A stretch of DNA of 64,000 nt from Margaritifera margaritifera (GCA_029931535.1 JAQPZY010001555.1:1116001-1180000); one strand, 5' to 3'; positions 23,983 through 35,343 are shown, counted from the stretch's first letter. Made by a program: numbers and translations. Notes: a model not told the origin generated them from the letters alone.

Positions 23983-25110
23983 TTTTAGCTCTGCTGGTCA
24001 TTGACCAGAAGAGATTATGGGATGACCAGTTATCTATTGTCTGTCTATCCATCTGCCTGTCATCTGTTGTCCATCCAAAGTTTGTTACTGCTGCTCCTCC
24101 TAAACTACATACTTGGAGGATGCCATGAATCTTTACACAAACTTTCATCCCAAGGTCTTGTTGGCTTTAAATGAAAATGGTGCCGCTTGAACATCCAATA
24201 AGGCCACATCATTAGCATCTGATAATATTGTTATCGCTAATATTCCTGAATGGATGCATTGGTCGTATCAACATCAGGTTTTCTCCAAAAGATTTCTTAC
24301 GATGTCTAGTTGGTCCTGAATGGTGCTAGTATTACATCTAATAAGGTCCGGATGTGGTCAGCTTGAAAATCTTGTTATTGATACTGTGCCTTTAATAGAT
24401 GGTCATATCAACATGAGGTTTACACTAAATGACTTCTTATGGTGTCTTAAGTTTGTCTAAAATGAAAATGGTGCCAATCTGATGTCCAAATAGGTCTAGC
24501 AATATGGATGTCTTGAAACCCTTATTATTAATACTTCTCTTGTTATAGACATAGGCTTTTCATTAAAAGACTTTTTATGGTGTCTAACTGGTCCTAAATG
24601 AAAATGGTGCCCCTTGGACATCTAATATGGCCAGTATGATGTCCATCTTGAAACTCTTGTTATAGCTACTCCTTATGATTGGATGGTCATATTAAGATGG
24701 GGTTTTCACTAAATAACTTTTTATGATGTCTGGTTGGTCCTGAAATGAAAATGGTGCTGATCAATGACCATCTTGAACAATTTTTATCACTACTATTGAA
24801 GGGATGGTCGTATTGACATGATTTCACCACCACACTGCTTGGTATATGTAGTTGGACCTAAATGTGCTAATGTGACCTCCCATAATTTGAACATTTTTAT
24901 AACAGCTACTTTCTTAAACATCTGCAATATATAATTGTTCCTGTATTAAAACTATGGTGATCTAACCTCCAAAATGGCTGTATTGACAGTTATCTTGAAG
25001 ATCTTTATATATGGCTGCTTCTCCTGAATGGATTAGCAGTATGTAGTTGGTTCTGAATGAAAATCTGGTTATTAATACATGTATCACAGTGGATTTTTGG
25101 GAAAGTAATT
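23983..25110 (+). repeat. Large dispersed repeat (call it R), 5' part
   Basis: It starts 'ttttttagctctgctggtca' then 'gaccagaagag', followed by tandem units of about 180 bp sharing 'ttggtcctaaatgaaaatgg', 'gacatccaatatggc', 'atcttgaaaatcttgttat' and 'atggtcatatcaacatgggg'. The same order occurs at 38606-40300 and 49669-51145. I see no coding capacity. A 5' end, central tandem units and a conserved 3' end recall the non-autonomous helentron/pearl-type elements of bivalves, but I cannot confirm that. Confidence 0.75.
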
Positions 25111-26370
25111 TTAGGTACATGTACATAATAATTCAGAAAATAAAAGTTATATTATTAAAAATGTTGTACGAGTTTTGTGGATAATGAAAAGATGATAATT
25201 TTGAATGTGTTAAATGTTATTAACGTTACAGTTCTAGCTAAGGCTCATAAAACACTTAGATCTGAATTCCGTATGTTTTGCAAGTAGGTACACATATCTG
25301 CCATACTATATAAGCAGTGTTAGATGACAAGGTGTCACATGAGTGCCATTGTTAGGTAAAGAATCTGTAGGCCTGTGGTAATTGTTGGGGTCTATACTAG
25401 GCCGGAAGTTTGACATTTGAAGTGAAGTAGAGTAATTGGCTAGGACACACAAATCATAGTCGCAGCAAGTTAAGTCCCGATGTGGTCAGGATACCAATAT
25501 GGGTGTACAGACACATACATGTATGGAGCTCATAGTTAGGAAGCATAGTAACTCGTCCTTACCTAAGTCAAGTTGACTAATAGGAAACTTTGATTATAGC
25601 CTTCAGTTATTACAGAGCTCAGGAAAACCACTCGTCCTGACAAGGTACAAATTGGCTGGGACAAGTTAAACTTTGCTACTTGCTTGTCCCTGGGCTGAGT
25701 AGATGCTGATTCACACATTGAGAATAAATCTGTGTGCATTTTCTGCCATTAACCAGCGCCAAAGTTCAGCATTGCATAACATCGGGCGCAAATAAATTGT
25801 ATCTTATGCTTTTGTCTATTTTTGCCTCATTGTCAGTCTAGAACATGTCACAAAGTAAGCCAACCTTTTCTTTTTTTTTATGCTTACACAGGTACCCAAT
25901 ACAAGCTTGATACTAAAATGTGTGAAAATTATGCAAATATTATGTTCATAATGAAGACAGCAAGTTTAAAACCCTTTTAATACATTTTCCCTTAATAAAT
26001 ATATGATACGAGAGAAGGTTTGTGTACCAACATGAGAAATTGCAGTTTCACACCTAGCCCTTGATTTCCTAATGGTATACACATTCACAGTGACATTTTT
26101 CAGTAATCTTGGTGTCGCTTAATGTGGAGACAATTTTTCTTTCATTGAGCTATTACAAATCAGACCTATGAGAAGTTAAGAATCAGAGTGTCAAAATGTT
26201 CAGATTTTTCATCACTGGATAGATAATGTTACACTTGCCCCGGGTCACTGGTATTTTCAAGACTGCAGCTTTATTGACACATTGTTATGCCAAAGTGAAG
26301 ATGCCAGCAGATATTTATATAAATATGTAATTACTTTTCGCTAGTTTACATTTTAAAAAAAATATTTTTT
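25111..26370. other. Unassigned sequence
   Basis: I saw no exon, RNA gene or repeat copy in this stretch. Confidence 0.4.
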
Positions 26371-26614
26371 GTGTCCACTGATTTCCACCAACTTTCACAC
26401 AATGTACATCATTCTAATCCATTCATAAAGCACATAATGTCAAGACAACAGCTGATTGGATGAAATTTAATCTTGGTCATGATGTAGAAACCTTCCAGTT
26501 CTTTTAGGCAATCAGTAGTTTTCCCTTTGATATGTGCTTTTGAGTACCTCGAGAAATGGAGGTTTGACAAAAATGGATTACTTACTGTGAAAGTTGGTGG
26601 AAATTGCGGAGACT
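26371..26614. repeat. Inverted repeat pair, possible MITE
   Basis: A perfect 18-bp inverted repeat (ATTTCCACCAACTTTCAC at 26381-26398, complement at 26587-26604) has weaker matching for about 9 bp further out. It spans about 240 bp. No target duplication was found, and a minus-strand frame across it has no recognised content. Confidence 0.5.
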
Positions 26615-26768
26615 CTGTCTGACTAGACTCAAAATTAACAAATTTTGACATTCTCTGTCTCTCACAGATCAAAGTCATGATGTGTGTTTAGTAAAGTGAT
26701 AACCATGTATGAAGTTTTCAGTTGTATAAATTGGATATAAAGGACTTCTAATATGCAACAAAATGTAG

Positions 26769-27300
26769 ACAATAGACAGCCTGAAGTGGACAATTGATGT
26801 ATGATTATACCATATATATTCGTGTATAAGCCGATACCAACTGCAAACTGCATAGATCCAGATCTGCCGTCGCATAATGCGCTGACAGATCTGGGTCTAT
26901 GCACTTTGTAAGGACTAATCAGTAGAACAAACAACGTAGACTCTGATCTGCCGGCACATTATGCGACAGCAGATCAGGGTCTATGTTGTTTGCATTTGGA
27001 CTCAGATTTTACGTGAGTATATACGGTAATTATGCAATATCTGCAAATAAATATGTCATGAACTAAAATGCAGCTTTGTGAGCTATTTCTCAAGTGCACA
27101 CAAACAAATTCCCTCACTTGCAGTGTGATATATGAGTGATGGCAATAGACAGCCTGAAGTGGACAATTGATGTATGATTATAATTATGCAATACATGTAT
27201 CTGCAAATAAATGTCATGAACTAAAATGCAGCTTTGTGAGCTAATTCTCCAGTGCACACAAATTCCCTCACTTGCAATGTGATATTCGAGTGATGGCATT
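26769..27300. repeat. Tandem duplication of about 155 bp, one unit carrying a MITE
   Basis: Unit 1 (26769-26809 plus 27027-27141) and unit 2 (27142-27297) share 'caatagacagcctgaagtgg', 'acaattgatgtatgattata', 'aaaatgcagctttgtgagct' and 'aaattccctcacttgca'. Unit 1 is split by the 217-bp MITE and unit 2 is not. Confidence 0.93.
26810..27026 (+). mobile_element. Double-hairpin MITE, copy 6, with natural empty site
   Basis: The ends are CCATATATATTCGTGTATAA and 'cgtgagtatatacgg'. The flanking TA pair at 26808-26809 and 27027-27028 corresponds to the single TA at 27181-27182 in the unoccupied tandem unit. This fixes the element at 217 bp with a TA target duplication. Both hairpins are nearly complete. 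Confidence 0.97.
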
Positions 27301-28650
27301 GACATTGGGTTTCCACTAAAATACTTCTTGCAATATATAATTGGTTCAAAATGAAAATGGTATGGCCATCAACATATCTGCACTTTTGTCAGTTAGTTAT
27401 AAAAACCAGATCTTAGTGACCTTGGAGTCCAGTCAAATGTCATTGATTGCATTTTTGTCCTTCATTGAGCTTATGAACACAGTGACTTGTGCATATGCAA
27501 GTGAAGTTTGAACAGACTTTTTATTTAGTTGCATTCCAATGAACAATTTGAGACTCAGCGCTCTGACATTGGTTTTTAACATTTAAGGTCAAAGGTCTGG
27601 ACTCAGGGTTTTAGCCGTACTGGCTTGGGAGCATCATAACACTAACAAGTATGAATGGATTTCAATCAAATCCAGTCATAACACAAACAAGTATGAATGG
27701 ATTTCAATCAAATCCAGTCATAACACAAACAATTATGAATGGATTTCAATCATATCCAGTCATAACACAAACAAGTATGAATGGATTTCAGTCAAATCCA
27801 GTCATAACACAAACAAGTGTGAATGGATTTCAATCAAATCCAGTCATAACACTAGCAAGTATGAATGGATTTCAATCATATCCAGTCATAACACAAACAA
27901 GTATGAATGGATTTCAATCATATCCAGTCATAACACAAACAAGTATGAATGGATTTCAATCAAATCCAGTCATAACACAAACAAGTATGAATGGATTTCA
28001 ATCATATCCAGTCATAACACAAACAAGTATGAATGGATTTCAATCAAATCCAGTCATAACACAAACAAGTATGAATGGATTTCAATCAAATCCAGTCATA
28101 ACTCAAACAAGCATGAATGGATTTCATTCAAATCCAGTCATAACACAAACAAGTATGAATGGATTTCAATCAAATCCAGTCATAACACAAACAAGTATGA
28201 ATGGATTTCAATCAAATCCAGTCTATAGATATATATCTGATGAATACCTTGAATTATGCCACTTAGATAACTTTGTTGTTTTTTTTTCTTCCATAATATT
28301 AATAATATAATTATAGATTTAACCAAACTTAGTATCTTGAGCTTGTCTGAGACAAGTTTTCTGATTTTCTATCCATATCAGTTCATTGTCAAAGGCCATG
28401 ACCAAGGATTTTGTCCTGCATTTACTAGTATCATGTGAACATCATTAACTTGGACATGTAAGAAAATATTTTTGTTACTGAATTAAGTGTGTCGGAGTTT
28501 CTTAAGAATATCAGAGATGGCATTAACACTCAGCTGCAGTTAAAATGTATAAAAGGACAGTAGAAAAAGTTTTATCTTGGATTCATGGAAATTCTTTTTA
28601 GGCCGTAAAGCATCAGTCCTTGGAGGGACTCTTATATTCATAAAATGTGT
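27301..28650 (+). repeat. Dispersed repeat R, 3' part
   Basis: It matches the 3' part of the R copy at 49669-51145: 'gttgcattccaatgaa', 'cagcgctctgacattg', 'aaggtcaaaggtctgg', 'actcaggg', then after the minisatellite 'tagatttaaccaaactta', 'gagacaagtt', 'tggacatgtaagaaaatatt' and a final 'ccttggagggactctt'. The 5' part is at 23983-25110, so this copy has been split by about 2.2 kb of other sequence, or two fragments lie near each other. Confidence 0.75.
27643..28223. repeat. Minisatellite, 42-bp unit, about 14 copies, inside repeat R
   Basis: Each unit reads 'cataacacaaacaagtatga' then 'atggatttcaatcaaatcca' with rare variants (aaa/ata). It lies between R sequence matching 50700-50710 on the left and 50735-50790 on the right. 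The period is 14 codons, giving an apparent 219-residue frame that I treat as an artefact. Confidence 0.97.
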
Positions 28651-28711
28651 CTCTGGACTTCAATTTTCAAAACCATATAAGAACAAATACGTCTCATACA
28701 TTTAAATCTCA

Positions 28712-28928
28712 TGGCTGACTCATATACATGTACATGTAGTTAAGCATATAACTTTTGTAATTGCTAACTGACTCATATACATGTACATGTAGTTAAGCAT
28801 ATAACTTTTGTAATTGCTAACTGACTCATATACATGTACATGTAGTTAAGCATATAACTTTTGTAATTGCTAACCGACTCATATACATGTACATGTAGTT
28901 AAGCATATAACCTTTGTAATTGCTAACT
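28712..28928. repeat. Minisatellite, 53-bp unit, 4 copies
   Basis: Units share 'catatacatgtacatgtagt', 'taagcatataacttttgtaa' and 'ttgctaactgactc', with nearly no divergence. Confidence 0.95.
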
Positions 28929-29098
28929 GGCTCATCCAAACTTGTAAACTTCACCTGTTCAGATGTTAATTCTGCATTTGATCAGAAGGATAACTTGTTG
29001 CATCAGTTTGGTGTCAGATTTATAGAGATTGATTTTTGTGCTATAGTAATTGCGCCTGAAAATTTTCTTATTCTTGTGTTACTCTCTCTTTCTTTATA

Positions 29099-29273
29099 CA
29101 GCACTCCCTCATTATAAAGCTGTCTATGGGAGCCATATAGTATACCACTTTATAGTGAGACTGCCTTATAATGAAGTATCTCATACATATAATTTAACTG
29201 CCACTTAATAAAATGGAATCCATTACCATGCCTGCCTTATAAACAGGAATAGTGTTCTAATGAGGGTGTGTTG
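29099..29273. mobile_element. Tigger/TcMar-like MITE, single-copy form
   Basis: The left end CAGCACTCCCTCATTATAAA follows a TA. The right end reads 'tctaatgagggtgtgttg', complementary to CAACACACCCTCATTAGA. The interior includes 'ccttataatgaagta' and 'aaaatggaatccatta'. It is 175 bp. Expanded relatives occupy 41936-45424 and 45458-46581. It sits about 200 bp upstream of the first coding exon. Confidence 0.65.
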
Positions 29274-29319
29274 AATATTCCGCCATTACATGTATAGCAG
29301 AAATTAAGCTCTCACCAAG

Positions 29320-29395
29320 TACAAACACTATCCATTTTATTTTATAAAATACTTTGTTCTATCCATTTTATTTTATAAAATACTTTGTTGCTTGA
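29320..29395. repeat. Two-copy tandem repeat, about 33 bp
   Basis: 'tatccattttattttataaa' plus 'atactttgtt' occurs twice in succession. Confidence 0.9.
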
Positions 29396-29470
29396 AAAAC
29401 CCTCAGCTAGACCACTGATACCTGTTTGATTTTATTCAATAATCCAGTCTATCTATCTATTGTTTTTTTT

Positions 29471-29480
29471 CTCTTTTCAG
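29471..29480 (+). promoter_or_regulatory. Possible splice acceptor before exon 1
   Basis: A long T/C tract ends in 'ctcttttcag'. If it is used, the exon with the start codon is the second exon and a non-coding first exon lies further left. Confidence 0.45.
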
Positions 29481-29657
29481 CAGCTGTTAATGTGTCCCAT
29501 GGAACAGCTGTGTGCAAGGCGTCAATCTATGGACTAAGAGCTGTGTAAATAAGGTTGATATTATACACTGTTATATGTAAACACAGACTGAGGAAATTTG
29601 TCGGCAGCATGAATGAGAAAATAATTCTGTTGATACTCCATTTACTGCTGCTTGCAG
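29481..29657 (+). CDS. Exon 1 of the MANSC-EGF gene: 5' leader and signal peptide
   Basis: The ATG at 29609-29611 starts MNEKIILLILHLLLLA, a short charged start followed by about a dozen hydrophobic residues, as in a cleaved secretion signal. The exon ends at 29657 with one base of the next codon (phase 1) before a consensus donor GTAAGT. Phase 1 matches exon 2 (47864), which opens with the remaining two bases of an Asp codon. The leader contains an earlier ATG at 29490 whose frame stops after 15 codons, so it is an upstream frame rather than the start. The leader's left end is uncertain: a possible splice acceptor ends at 29480. I infer the link to exon 2 from phase and signal-peptide logic. 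The 18-kb intron leaves room for error. Confidence 0.6.
29490..29537 (+). other. Upstream open frame in the 5' leader
   Basis: The frame is 15 codons plus a stop (TAA at 29535-29537), beginning at the first ATG of the leader and ending about 70 bases before the main ATG. If this leader is transcribed it could lower translation of the main frame. No peptide function is implied. Confidence 0.4.
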
Positions 29658-30580
29658 GTAAGTTGACATAAACTGGAATCTGCAGCTTTAACAGTTCTAG
29701 GGTCTCCACACCCTCCTACCCAGTTTGTCTGCACATTAAGGGAGCCAATCAAAAACTATTACTGCTTTTGCGTGGAAGATGCAGATATAGTGGTACCCTT
29801 GTCCATTTGTCCTTCCATCCATCAATTCATCTTTCAGTCAATCCACCCCCTGCACTCTCCGAGATGTAGAATAGGCCCAATGTGCTCTCCTGCATGATGC
29901 AAGAGGAGACCAATGGAATCAGTTGCTGTGATTGCTCAGGTGGCACTCCTCAGATTCCTATTTTGCATAGGGTTAGATTTTTTAAAAAAAGAATTACCCA
30001 GGTTTTCCTCACCGGTTGTCCTGGCTATTTAAAAAAAAGACCTTGTATATCTTAGGTATTGTTAAAAGATCTTTTAATTCCCTTTATTTTGGTGTATGAT
30101 TGATGGGTGCAATTTGGGTTATTGAGTATACAGCTTTGTCTTACTTAAGATGTGCACCTCTCAAAGAAACTGCTAGCTCCGCTTGGTTATTTTCACTTCC
30201 TGGACTTCAAAGGTAAATATATAAAAAAGAGCCGATAACTTTTTTTACTTTTTATATATTTTGTAATTCATTCATTGTACTTTCAGAGGCAAGTATTGCC
30301 TACTCTGGCAAAATTTGTTTCCCTATTTTAATAACTGCTGAAAATAGTGTACTTTTGACTAATTCAGGCTGATTTTTTTTGTACTTTGGAGCAGCCATTT
30401 CTGTCTGTTGTGTGTTTAGATCATGTCCAGTCTCCATGAGTACAATATGTAAAGAAATTTCAGCCGCGGTACATGAAAGTAGCATAGATGTATGCCAACA
30501 TTCTCTCCATTGTACATGTTGCAAATGCAAACAACTTCATCTTACACCTGTCACTCTCTCAGAAGTCCGTAATATCTGTA

Positions 30581-30755
30581 GAGCACCCCCTCAGAGGTTA
30601 GCATGCTGGACTTGTAACGAGAAAGGTGCAGATTTTAATCCTTCCATTGCATCAGCCTTGGTTAGCTGGTGTGGTGTGTCCTTGGGCAAGGCACTTAATA
30701 ACCTACTTGTAAAACACCAGATCAAACCAATTCAGTCAATCCATCCCTCCATTTT
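30581..30755 (+). mobile_element. tRNA-derived SINE
   Basis: The head reads 'cagaggttagcatgctggac' with an anticodon-like 'ttgtaacgagaaagg' and a B-box-like 'gcagattttaatcc'. The body has 'ctggtgtggtgtgtccttgg' and 'gcaaggcactta', with a tail 'aaaccaattcagtc'. It is diverged and distinct from the other two SINE families. Confidence 0.65.
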
Positions 30756-31559
30756 TTAGTGTCTGTTCTTTACACTTGGTTATGGCTTGCATTTAAGTAA
30801 ATTTCTCTGTATGTTCTTTTTGTTGCGTGGTCATACAAAATTGCATGTGTGCATAATGCCTTTTGGTCAGTGTAAATACCATTCAATAAAAAGTAGTTCA
30901 CTGTGATCAGAAAGGGTGGTAGGCCATTTGTATAAAATAAATACATATCAAGTGCATGTCTTCAAATGCCCCTTATAGGATTTCAGGGATATCAGTCTCC
31001 AATATTTTACATGCATACACCATATATGTAACAAGAGATCTGCTTATTGTCGAGACTGCCAAGGCATAAATTCAGCATAGCTATCAAACAAACGAACTTT
31101 TGTAGATAAATAAAGGTGAGCTCAACGTGAAAGGAAAGTAATAAAACTTTAAGAGTGTGGACAGACATTTGTACAGATGGATGGACACACACAGATGCCC
31201 TTGAAGTGCTCACCATGTTCCACTAAGATGGGCTCGACAGTAATTATGTATCAACTGATCATCAATAACTCAGTTTGCATGATTAAGCAAAATCCTCTTT
31301 TAAGTAGGCAAATTTAATTTTTTAGACATATTTACATATATATGTAGATGACCTTTGTAGATTTTCAGGCTATTTCAGCAATTTTTAAATTTTTTAGCAC
31401 ATTTGTTTTGAGACTTTGACTTTTTTGACATAAACTCCATTAACATGCTATATAGCAAAAATCATTTGAGATAGACAGACAAAATTTAGTAGGTATTCAC
31501 ATGTAGATGACCTACTTAGATTTTCAAGTAATTACTGCCATTTTCAGATTTTTACATAT

Positions 31560-32375
31560 TTTTGTATAGTCTTGCCATGATGTGGAGTGTATTACATTAT
31601 AATGTTGTCCATCTGTCTGTCTTCTACCAATTTCGTTTGTGCACAATAACTCTAGTTGTCCACCATCTACAGTTACAAAACTTCGTGGATGGTTTGCACA
31701 TGGGGTAAAGAAGAATCCCATCCATTTTGTGGTCTAAAGGTCAAAAGTCAAGGTCATTGACTGGAAGAAGAAAAATTGTTTCTGCACAATAACATTAGTT
31801 CTATACCATATACCTTGACCAAAGTTTGTGGAGGGTTTGCACTTAAGGTATGAAAGAGGCCTGTTGGTTTGGGGTCAAAAGGTCAAAGGTCAGAGTCATT
31901 GCAGCTCAAAGAAAAATTAGTTTTGCAGAATAACTTTTGTTTTAGAGTAAGTTTCTTGACCAAACATTGTGGATGGCTTGCACTTAGAGTAATAAAGAAA
32001 CTTATAGGGGTGAAACAATTCATCGATATATTGATGCATCGATACTTTTGCCATATCGATACACGTATCGATACAAGAGGTGAAGAATCGATACAAAACA
32101 ATATCTACCCTATATAAGTTACTTTAATCTTCAGCCGTCATGAATAATTATTAGTCGTTTGCCTTCTTATTCTTTCAACTGAGAATCGATAATGTATCGT
32201 ATCGTAGGCTGTGTATCATTTCACCCCTAGAAACCTATATATTATGGGTGCAAAGGTCAGACATCACAGTCATGGTACAGTCTAATAAGAAAATAATGGT
32301 TTCTATAAATTATGTGTAGTTCAAGACCTCATACCTTGACCAAAGGTCCAGGTCATTGATGCACCTTGTTCTATA
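31560..32375. repeat. AGGTCA-rich dispersed tandem repeat, block 3
   Basis: These units are like blocks 1 and 2: 'tctagttgtccaccatctac', 'gtaaagaagaatcc', 'gaccaaagtttgtgg', and 'ggtcaaaaggtcaaaggtca' around 31872-31892. A perfect AGGTCA-A-AGGTCA lies at 31880-31892. The last unit is interrupted by the hAT MITE at 32005-32229. Confidence 0.85.
32005..32229 (+). mobile_element. hAT-type MITE, second copy
   Basis: It begins TAGGGGTGAAACAATTCATC and ends 'tcatttcacccccta'-like sequence (exact end 'cacccctag' with the element ending at the A). Flanks gaaactta (31997-32004) and gaaaccta (32230-32237) agree at 7 of 8 bases. The interior matches the copy at 22401-22658 apart from a roughly 30-bp deletion near the right end. 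It sits inside an AGGTCA-type repeat. Confidence 0.92.
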
Positions 32376-33080
32376 ATTTCCAGAGTCAACCATACTCTAC
32401 TGGTGCCCACAAAGAGGAATATTAAACATGAGGTGGATGTATAATGTGCATTCCTGATGGACTTTTCCAGACAAAAAAATCATTAGCATTTTTAAACAAA
32501 ACCCACTTGTGGTAGACAAATGAATTTTTGTAGATGTATTTATATCCATAATGTATGTAGATGACCTGATTCTTTTCTACCTACTGGAGTTTAGGGGACA
32601 TGCTAGGTTCCCACTAAATAAAGTTTCCACATGAAGCCAAAAGTCTGTCAATAATCTAAATTGTTTTTTTAAACACAAGACATGTTTCTTTTTTTACACA
32701 GGACACAGAAGGAAAAATTAGTGGCCAAAATATATTATTTTTTTCAAATTTAGCTGCCATGTGAGAAACTTAGTAGCCAATGGCTCTTTTGGCTACCTCT
32801 AATAGGAACATGGAAATGCACAATGTTGAGTTCCACACAGGGCATCATCTTTAGGGAAGTGGGTTGGGGATTTGCGACACAGGAGTCAGTGAGTATTTCT
32901 GACTGGTTGTGGTCCAAGCAGATGCTGTGGTGCAGCTGATTCCAAGTATTGATTTTAATTTGTTACCATAATAAAATCTGCACAAAACACTTAAAAGGCA
33001 TCTGCTAATTTGGGAAACATTGATGTATGGCAGAGAAATTTCAACTATCAGCAGTCTGCAAATTGGCACACATTGATTTG

Positions 33081-33276
33081 TTGTTGGTTGTTTTTTGGGG
33101 GTTTTTTTTAACAGCACTTTTAACACATTATTGGACATATCATGTAAAAGAAATAGGAGCTAAGTGTCTTTTGCAAGGACATGCTGAGACAGCCAACTCT
33201 GGCTGGTCAGGGTGGGTATCGAACTTACAGTCTTGGACTATAAGTCAGATACTCTGCCAACTGAACTACCATGGCT
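33081..33276 (-). mobile_element. tRNA-derived SINE (second family), minus strand
   Basis: It contains 'ttttaacacattattggaca', 'tatcatgtaaaagaaatagg', 'gccaactctggctgg', 'atcgaacttacagtcttgga' and 'actctgccaactgaactacc', the reverse complement of the complete element at 54890-55064, including the tRNA-like head at its right end. Confidence 0.85.
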
Positions 33277-33469
33277 TCTTTAAGGAAAGACAAAATTGAG
33301 ACCTCTAAAATTGCATAGAAACACTTAAGTTATAAAGAGGTTGTTTAAGAAGTATTTTATCTGTAATGAAGTTGGCAAACTAATCATATAGTTATCAGTA
33401 GAATAGAGAGAGAGAGGCAGAGTAGTTGGAATTTGTCAATTACTATGCAACTTTCCTGAACTGGCTCCT

Positions 33470-34625
33470 TTCAGTTTCAACTGTACTTGGCACATAGCAT
33501 CCGGGCATAAAGGCCCTTTATGTTTGTACAAATGATGATGGTCTGCCATTGAATATGGCTGCCATTGCTACAATAAAAATATTTTTTATGACTTCTTCTC
33601 CAAAACTGCATAACGGATTTCGATGAAATTTTACAGAAAGTATCCTGTCATGAAGACCTTTCAGATTTATACAAATGGTGCCAATCTCCCATCAGATATG
33701 GCTGCTGTTACTGAAAATGGAAAAAAAACTTTAAACAATTTCATCTATAAAAACCACTGACCAAACTTGACAAAAAGCATTCTGGCATGAATACCTTTCA
33801 TGCTGATAGAAATATCCCAATCTGACATCATATTTGATGTTGTTTGCTTGCTTAGCTGTTGTTACTAAAAAAAAATTAAAAAATTCAATAACTTTTTACA
33901 TAATTTTAACACATTTTTCAGAAAGTGTCCTAGCTTGAACACCTTTCACATCAATACAAGAGATGATGTTCAGCCATCAGATATGGCTCCCTTCACCAAA
34001 AGTAGAAAAATAACTTTCTCATTAACAAAAAGGATGAACATTATTTGACTGATAATGCTGATATGCGATCAAATATGGATGAAAATACAAAATCTTGAGA
34101 AACCTTGAAAAATTTGTTTTCATAACATGTGGGATCAACAGAACTGGATAAATTTCAACAGAAAGCATCCTACTGACCCAGATTTCTTGGCTAACTACTC
34201 TTGCATTTGGCTGTGAGACATATGTCAGTCAGGGGAGTGAAATAAAACCCACTTGGGCCTCTTGTGTAGAGGATCAATCAGCCCAAAAAGTGTCATATAC
34301 AGCAGAAAAATGGAAACCATTATGATCTTCAGGCCAGGTAGTCTGGTACTGACATAAATTGGCAATCCAGTATCACACTGGAAGTTTGAGGCAGCATTCA
34401 ACAAAATGGCTAGATCATATAGAGTGAGGGTTCATCAAGGAAAAAAGATTATAGGAACCTTGAAACAGTTATTTTTGTAACATATGCAATCAACAGCATT
34501 GGAAGAAATTTCAACAGAAAGCATCCTACTGACTCAGATTTATCGGCCAACTGCTGTTGCATTTGGCTGTCGGGCAGATGTCAAATTGGTGAGTGATCTC
34601 AGACCCACTTGGAGCTCTTGTTCTG
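33470..34625 (+). repeat. Dispersed tandem-unit repeat (about 150-190 bp units)
   Basis: Units share 'atttcaacagaaagcatcct', 'catcagatatggctgc', 'gaataccttt' and 'ccaatctgacatc'. The right end carries 'cccacttggagctcttgtt', matched by 'cccacttgggcctcttgtg' near 34250. It is related in style to repeat R, with a different unit, and is non-coding. Confidence 0.65.
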
Positions 34626-35194
34626 TATATGTTCTAGACTAAAATAACTCAGATACTTCATATGTTTACTGTCTACTGCAATGCTTTCTTTTAGATGAAG
34701 AAAAACGTTTTGAAAAAAATGTCTTGTTCCCCGATCAGGAAGAGAACCTTGCATTCAAACTTAATTGCAGTAGCTCAGAAAAGGCACTTTAGTATGAAAC
34801 TGTTGGCTTTAAACTTTTCATTGTCCATTTTATGAGCCATTCCTATATATTTACCTTTGTGGAATATATTTTGTTATGTTTTGGAACAAAACATGCATAA
34901 AAAGTCATGATAGCATTTAGTACTTGCCCATTTGGCTACCTGGATAGTCCAGACCCAACATTTTGTTAGCCCATGGAGTTTCAAACACAAGATTTTTCAG
35001 ACCCTGCTTTAAAGTTTAAATAGATTAAAGTTTATGGCAAGAGTATTTATAGGCATTTCTTATTATCCAATGAAATAAATAAAGGTTAAATAGATGTGTC
35101 AGGGCAGATATTTTAAGGTTATCTAGTGAGTCACCACCACAATGTTTTTCCTGAAAACAACAGGTGGACAGTTTTGAAGAAAACAAAATGTTTG

Positions 35195-35343
35195 TTTGTT
35201 GGTTTTGATGGCACTTTAAACACATTGGCTACTCATGCTGAGGAAATGGGAGTGCCTCTCCCAAGGACACGTTGAGGCAGCAGACATGGACTGGCCTGGG
35301 TGAGTATGAAACCCACGACTACTGGATTATGAGTCTAATGCTC
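35195..35343 (-). mobile_element. tRNA-derived SINE (second family), minus strand, head truncated
   Basis: It contains 'gttggttttgatggcacttt', 'aaacacattggctactcatg', 'ctcccaaggacacgttgagg' and 'gaaacccacgactactggat'. This matches the family to 'tctaatgctca', after which the tRNA-like head is lost. Confidence 0.75.

Noticed and set aside
27651..28310. 219-residue plus-strand frame repeating a 14-residue peptide
   Set aside because: Same cause: a 42-bp tandem array that arose inside a non-coding dispersed repeat. The sister repeat copy lacks the array.
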